A DNA stretch of 64,000 nt, from positions 62,001 to 126,000 of the forward strand of contig NZ_JASBRN010000012.1 in the NCBI RefSeq assembly GCF_030149505.1, given 5' to 3'. Below, piece by piece: positions 59,583 through 64,000 of the stretch. The notes under the pieces were generated by a model. The model was given only the letters and a program-made list of their open reading frames with translations. It made no database searches and was not told where the DNA came from. The position numbers were made by a program, and so were the translations under genes. The stretch comes from Nocardioides sp. Lineage in GTDB: Bacteria; Actinomycetota; Actinomycetes; Propionibacteriales; Nocardioidaceae. Numbering within the stretch: position 1 is the first letter of the stretch; every line of letters starts with the position of its first letter.

Positions 59583-59918
59583 GTGCTCCCCGCTGAGCAC
59601 CGGCTCGACGACGCCGGACTGTTCCGGCTCGCGACCCGCAGGGGGACGCGTCGCTCCTCGCCCACGCTGGTGACCCACCTGCTGCAGCGCGAGGGCGACG
59701 CTCCCCCGCTCGTCGGGTTCGTCGTCAGCAGGGCGGTGGGCAACGCCGTCGTCCGCAACCGTGTGAAGCGCCGTCTTCGCCACCTGGCCCGGGAGCACGT
59801 GTCCTCGCTCCCGGGCTCTTGCGTGCTCGTGGTGCGGGCACTGCCGTCCTCCGCGCAGGCATCCAGCGCCGCGCTGGCGGCGGACCTGTCCGGCTGCCTC
59901 ACGAGGATGGCGGCGTGA
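59583..59918 (+). CDS. rnpA: Ribonuclease P protein component
   Basis: [29 protein letters not shown]; between rpmH and yidD. Confidence 0.95.
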   Translation: MLPAEHRLDDAGLFRLATRRGTRRSSPTLVTHLLQREGDAPPLVGFVVSRAVGNAVVRNRVKRRLRHLAREHVSSLPGSCVLVVRALPSSAQASSAALAADLSGCLTRMAA

Positions 59919-60220
59919 AGGACCCCCTGCGGTTGCTGCTCATCGGCTTCCTGCGCGTCTACCGGAGGGTGGTCAGCCCGCTCTACGGCCAGGTCTGCCG
60001 CTACCACCCCAGCTGCTCGGCATACGCCCTGGAGGCGGTCACCGTGCACGGCAGCCTGCGAGGCAGCTGGCTGGCGGTGCGGCGGCTCGGCCGGTGCCAC
60101 CCCTGGTCCGACGGCGGCTACGACCCGGTGCCCCCTCGCCACCCGGAGGGCACCATGGACGTCGACACCCCGCCCCACCCCACCCCATCCCCGCACGTCC
60201 GCCCCACACAAGGAGTCTGA
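59915..60220 (+). CDS. yidD: Membrane protein insertion efficiency factor
   Basis: [55 protein letters not shown]. Confidence 0.96.
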   Translation: MKDPLRLLLIGFLRVYRRVVSPLYGQVCRYHPSCSAYALEAVTVHGSLRGSWLAVRRLGRCHPWSDGGYDPVPPRHPEGTMDVDTPPHPTPSPHVRPTQGV

Positions 60221-60223
60221 TCC

Positions 60224-61249
60224 GTGGGAACCATCGGTGACATCTTCGGCTTCCTGGCCGCACCGCTCTACTACGCCATCTCCGGCGTCATGCTCCTCTG
60301 GCACGAGCTCTTCACCCTGCTCGGCCTGGACGAGAACGGGGGCCTCGGGTGGGCCCTGTCGATCATCGGGCTGACGCTGGTCATCCGCGCGGCGCTGATC
60401 CCGCTCTTCGTGCGTCAGATCAAGGCCAGCCGCAACATGCAGCTGATCCAGCCGAAGGTCCGCGAGCTGCAGAAGAAGTACGGCCACGACCGGGAGCGTC
60501 TCGCGCAGGAGACGATGAAGCTCTACAAGGACTCGGGCACCAACCCGTTCGCGTCCTGCCTGCCGATCCTGCTGCAGATGCCGATCTTCTTCACGCTGTT
60601 CAGCCTGCTGAACAACGCCTCGAAGGAGGTGGGCCGGGGGTTCCTGACCGATGAGCGAGCCCGCAACTTCGGGGAGTCCGAGCTCTTCGGTCGGATCCCC
60701 ATCGCGGACAGCTTCTGGGGCTCCGGCATCTGGCGCGAGGGAGGCGGTGACGCCGCCGTCATGGTGCTCGCGCTGTTCCTCGTGCTCGCCATGACCGCCA
60801 CCACGTTCTTCACGCAGCGCCAGCTGATGAGCAAGAACATGCCGGCCGACGCGCTGTCCGGCCCGTACGCGCAGCAGCAGAAGCTGCTGCTCTACGTCCT
60901 CCCGGTCGCCTTTGGGCTCGGTGGCGTGGCCTTCCCGATCGGCGTCCTCCTCTACTGGACGACCTCGAACCTGTGGACGATGGGCCAGCAGTTCTACGTG
61001 ATCCGCAACAACCCCGCTCCGGGCACCCCGGCCGCCAAGGCCAAGGAGGAGCGCGACCGGGCCAAGGCCCTCAAGCGTGGTGAGGTCGTGGCCGAGGTCG
61101 AGCCCGAGGTCGTGGAGGAGCGCCGTCCGGTCCGCCGTGAGCAGCCCCAGCGGCAGCCGCGGGCCGCCCGGAAGAAGGCCGCCCCCGCGAAGGGGGCTCC
61201 TGCCCGGAACCAGACCCAGAAGAACCAGAAGAAGGGAGGCGGCTCGTGA
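60224..61249 (+). CDS. yidC: Membrane protein insertase
   Basis: LSIIGLTLVIRAALIPLFVRQIKASRNMQLIQPKVRELQKKYGHD. Confidence 0.96.
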   Translation: MGTIGDIFGFLAAPLYYAISGVMLLWHELFTLLGLDENGGLGWALSIIGLTLVIRAALIPLFVRQIKASRNMQLIQPKVRELQKKYGHDRERLAQETMKLYKDSGTNPFASCLPILLQMPIFFTLFSLLNNASKEVGRGFLTDERARNFGESELFGRIPIADSFWGSGIWREGGGDAAVMVLALFLVLAMTATTFFTQRQLMSKNMPADALSGPYAQQQKLLLYVLPVAFGLGGVAFPIGVLLYWTTSNLWTMGQQFYVIRNNPAPGTPAAKAKEERDRAKALKRGEVVAEVEPEVVEERRPVRREQPQRQPRAARKKAAPAKGAPARNQTQKNQKKGGGS

Positions 61250-61779
61250 GCGAGTCGACCCAGACCTCCGACGCCGTGCAGTCCGCGGACGTCGAGCAGG
61301 ACCAGCCCGTGGTGAGCAACCGCGTCCAGGCGCTCGAGAACGAGGGCGAGATCGCGGCCGACTACCTCGAGGAGCTGCTCGACATCGCCGACCTCGACGG
61401 TGACCTCGACATGGACGTCGAGGGGGACCGTGCTGCGGTGTCCATCGTGGGTGCGGACCTCTCCCAGCTCGTGGGACGCGACGGTGAGGTGCTGGAGGCA
61501 CTCCAGGAGCTGACCCGGCTGGCCGTGTACCGCGAGACCGGTGAGCGGTCCCGGTTGATGCTCGACATCTCCGGCTTCCGCGCCGAGCGGCGTGCCGAGC
61601 TGGAGAAGGTGGCCGCTGACGCGGTGGCTCAGGTGCGGGAGCGCGGCGAGCGGGTCTCGCTGGAGCCGATGTCGCCGTTCGAGCGCAAGGTCGTCCACGA
61701 CGCGGTGGCCCAGGCCGGCCTCGTGTCGGAGTCCGAGGGCGTGGAGCCCCGGCGGTTCGTGGTGATCCTCCCTGAGTGA
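61246..61779 (+). CDS. Jag/KhpB family RNA-binding protein (KH-R3H)
   Basis: GRDGEVLEALQELTRLAVYRETGERSRLMLDISGFRAERRAELEKVAADAVAQVRERGERVSLEPMSPFERKVVHDAV. Confidence 0.94.
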   Translation: MSESTQTSDAVQSADVEQDQPVVSNRVQALENEGEIAADYLEELLDIADLDGDLDMDVEGDRAAVSIVGADLSQLVGRDGEVLEALQELTRLAVYRETGERSRLMLDISGFRAERRAELEKVAADAVAQVRERGERVSLEPMSPFERKVVHDAVAQAGLVSESEGVEPRRFVVILPE

Positions 61780-61800
61780 CGCGCTGCCCGACCCGGGCGC

Positions 61801-61816
61801 TGTTTCACGTGAAACA
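61801..61816. promoter_or_regulatory. parS site
   Basis: TGTTTCACGTGAAACA, perfect consensus. Confidence 0.97.
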
Positions 61817-61831
61817 CCCCCCACGCCCGAG

Positions 61832-62542
61832 GTGGCGCGGGGGGTGTTCCCGCCTGAGCGGCTCCCGCTCGTCGAGCGGTACGTCGGCTGGCTGGCCGGC
61901 GCCGGGACCGAGCGGGGCCTCATCGGCCCGCGGGAGGTGCCGCGGCTGTGGGACCGGCATGTCCTGAACTCTGCCGTGCTCGGCGAGTGGATCCCTCCAG
62001 GTGCCCGGGTCGCCGACATCGGGAGCGGGGCCGGTCTGCCCGGTCTCGTGCTGGCGCTGGTGCGCCCCGACCTGGAGGTGACCCTGGTCGAGCCGCTGCT
62101 GCGCCGCGCGACCTTCCTGCAGGAGGTGGTCTCCGACCTCGACGTCCCGGTGCGGGTCGTGCGGGCCAGGGCGGAGGAGCTGCACGGAGTCGAGTCCTTC
62201 GACGTCGTGACCTCACGGGCCGTCGCTCCTCTCGACCGACTGGCCGGTTGGTGCATGCCCTTGGTTGCTGCTGGCGGTGCGATGGTGGCGCTCAAGGGGT
62301 CGAGCGCCTCCGACGAGGTGGAGCAGCACCGCGACGAGCTCCGACGGCACGGGACCGGTGATCCCGAGGTGCGAGCCCTGGGGGCGGACGTCCTGGAGTC
62401 CCCCACCTGGGCGGTCCGGGTTTCCTGGGTCGGCGAGCCGCAGGTATCTTGGCGCATCGCCCGGGACGCTCGTCCTCGTGGTCAGCGAGCACAGCGTCGT
62501 CCCGGCCCCGGCGGACGTCGACGCGGGAAGGGCACCCGGTGA
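61832..62542 (+). CDS. rsmG: 16S rRNA (guanine(527)-N7)-methyltransferase
   Basis: VLGEWIPPGARVADIGSGAGLPGLVLALVRPDLEVTLVEPLLRRATFLQEV. Start uncertain. Confidence 0.93.
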   Translation: MARGVFPPERLPLVERYVGWLAGAGTERGLIGPREVPRLWDRHVLNSAVLGEWIPPGARVADIGSGAGLPGLVLALVRPDLEVTLVEPLLRRATFLQEVVSDLDVPVRVVRARAEELHGVESFDVVTSRAVAPLDRLAGWCMPLVAAGGAMVALKGSSASDEVEQHRDELRRHGTGDPEVRALGADVLESPTWAVRVSWVGEPQVSWRIARDARPRGQRAQRRPGPGGRRRGKGTR

Positions 62543-63657
62543 CCGGAGAGGGTCCTGTGCCGAGCGGGGACACGGATCCTCGTGCCGAGTTTTCCACCGG
62601 TCGTCCCACGCTCGACCAGCCGAGTTCTCCACAGATCGAGGAAAGTTCTCCACAGGTGTCTGTTTCACGTGAAACATCCGGCGAAGCCGGCAACAGCGGC
62701 GGAGGCGGGCCGTTCGCGGTGCGCACGGCGGCAGAGCTCGCCGAGATGGAGCCGGTCGAGAGCGACGACCTCACGCCCCTGGCTCGCGCGACGGAGTTCT
62801 CCTTGTCGCTGCGCAGCAGTGCTGCCCGGCGCTCCCCCTCTCCCCGGCCCGTGGCCACCCGCGTCTTCGTGGTCGCCAACCAGAAGGGCGGGGTCGGCAA
62901 GACCACCTCGACGGTCAACGTCGCGGCAGGACTCGCGTCCCTCGGGCAGCGCGTGCTCGTGATCGACCTGGACCCGCAGGGCAACGCCTCCACGGCGCTC
63001 AACATCGAGCACCGGCGCGGCGTCCCCTCGACGTACGACGCGCTGGTCGACGGCGTGCCCCTCACCGACGTCGTGGCGCCGTGCCCGGACGTCGACGGGC
63101 TCTGGGTGGTCCCGGCGACCATCGACCTGGCCGGCGCCGAGATCGAGCTGGTCTCGGTGGTCGCCCGCGAGGGCCGGCTCCGCAAGGCGATCCAGGGGCA
63201 CCCGTGGGTCGGGACCGCCGAGGCCGTGGGCGAGGACCGCTTCGACTACGTCCTCATCGACTGCCCGCCGTCGCTGGGCCTGCTGACGCTCAACGCGCTC
63301 GTGGCCGGCGAGGAGATGCTCATCCCGATCCAGGCCGAGTACTACGCGCTCGAGGGCCTGGGCCAGCTGCTCGAGACCGTCGACATGGTCCGGGCGCACC
63401 TCAACCCGTCCCTGGCGGTCTCCACCATCCTGCTGACGATGTACGACGCGCGCACCCGGCTCGCTGCCGGTGTCGCCGAGGAGGTGCGCGACCACTTCGG
63501 GGACCAGGTGCTCCGCACCGCCATCCCCCGCTCGGTGCGGGTGTCCGAGGCGCCGTCGTACGCCCAGACAGTGATGACCTACGACCCGGGGTCCCCGGGA
63601 GCGCTGTCCTACCTCGAGGCAGCGCGGGAGATCGCCGAGCGAGGAGCCCCCCAGTGA
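62539..63657 (+). CDS. parA: Chromosome partitioning ATPase ParA
   Basis: RVFVVANQKGGVGKTTSTVNVAAGLASLGQRVLVIDLDPQGNASTALNI; GTG at 62539 overlaps the rsmG stop. Confidence 0.96.
   Translation: MTGEGPVPSGDTDPRAEFSTGRPTLDQPSSPQIEESSPQVSVSRETSGEAGNSGGGGPFAVRTAAELAEMEPVESDDLTPLARATEFSLSLRSSAARRSPSPRPVATRVFVVANQKGGVGKTTSTVNVAAGLASLGQRVLVIDLDPQGNASTALNIEHRRGVPSTYDALVDGVPLTDVVAPCPDVDGLWVVPATIDLAGAEIELVSVVAREGRLRKAIQGHPWVGTAEAVGEDRFDYVLIDCPPSLGLLTLNALVAGEEMLIPIQAEYYALEGLGQLLETVDMVRAHLNPSLAVSTILLTMYDARTRLAAGVAEEVRDHFGDQVLRTAIPRSVRVSEAPSYAQTVMTYDPGSPGALSYLEAAREIAERGAPQ
62588..62655. repeat. AGTTCTCCACAG repeats within the parA 5' coding region
   Basis: AGTTTTCCACCG (62588), AGTTCTCCACAG (62623-62634), AGTTCTCCACAG (62644-62655). 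Confidence 0.75.
62661..62676. promoter_or_regulatory. parS site inside parA coding sequence
   Basis: TGTTTCACGTGAAACA, perfect consensus. Confidence 0.97.
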
Positions 63658-64000
63658 ACGCACGTCCGGCTCCGCGCCGCGGTCTGGGCCGCGGTCTCGG
63701 CTCGCTGATCCCCACCGCTCCGCCCGAGGCGACCGCCGCGACCTCGGCTCCCGGCTCCGCTGCGGATGGGAACGCGGGTGCGGGGGACCCGGGTGCTCCG
63801 GGCGCTGGGGCGGTACCCGCCGACCGGACCGGCTCCGACGCTCCGTCGGGCGACGCCGCCGACGCGGTCGACCTGGCTCCCGTGGACGGCGCCTACTTCG
63901 CCGAGGTCCCGATCGGCCAGATCGTCCCCAATGCCGTCCAGCCGCGCCACGTCTTCGACGAGGAGGCGATGGCCGAGCTGGTGCACTCCATCCGTGAGGT
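63654..64000 (+). CDS. parB: Chromosome partitioning protein ParB (partial, runs off window)
   Basis: [22 protein letters not shown]...[36 protein letters not shown]. Confidence 0.94.
   Translation, partial: [115 protein letters not shown]

Noticed and set aside
58813-59673. 286-aa ORF in the dnaA-rpmH gap
   Set aside because: Overlaps rpmH out of frame; Arg/Pro-rich; no domain-like sequence.

Overview
This is a high-GC actinobacterial chromosome segment. Gene order and codon usage suggest Nocardioidaceae, probably Nocardioides-like (inference). It spans the replication-origin neighbourhood. The right end carries the core origin block: gyrA-gyrB-dciA(DUF721)-recF-gnd-dnaN-[oriC]-dnaA-rpmH-rnpA-yidD-yidC-jag-rsmG-parA-parB, with two perfect parS sites. 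The centre-left carries the envelope/Ser-Thr kinase operon fhaA-fhaB-pstP-rodA-pbpA-pknA-pknB, followed by a crgA-like gene, DUF881, a rhomboid protease and ppiA. Accessory modules include an alkB-rubredoxin/ferredoxin/TetR alkane-oxidation operon, a TetR-MMPL efflux pair, a two-component system with an ABC exporter and coupled class A beta-lactamase, a FadR/fatty-acid-hydroxylase pair, HMG-CoA reductase and SURF1. Three tRNAs (Leu-CAG, Ala-TGC, Ile-GAT) are present. I saw no CRISPR array, prophage or IS element. The most interesting signals are: (1) a repeated 12-mer AGTTCTCCACAG beside parS inside the parA coding start, and again in the dnaA-rpmH gap; (2) a DnaA-box-like/18-bp palindrome cluster about 22 kb from oriC; (3) a mosaic, low-GC central block inside the rhomboid gene; (4) a mixed-orientation array of 22-bp units; (5) a CrgA-like protein that looks internally duplicated; (6) a window-wide TANNNT-N6-7-RTG leaderless-promoter signature; (7) tandem 83-85 bp hairpin repeats upstream of gyrB. 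No wholly novel defence or biosynthetic system could be demonstrated.
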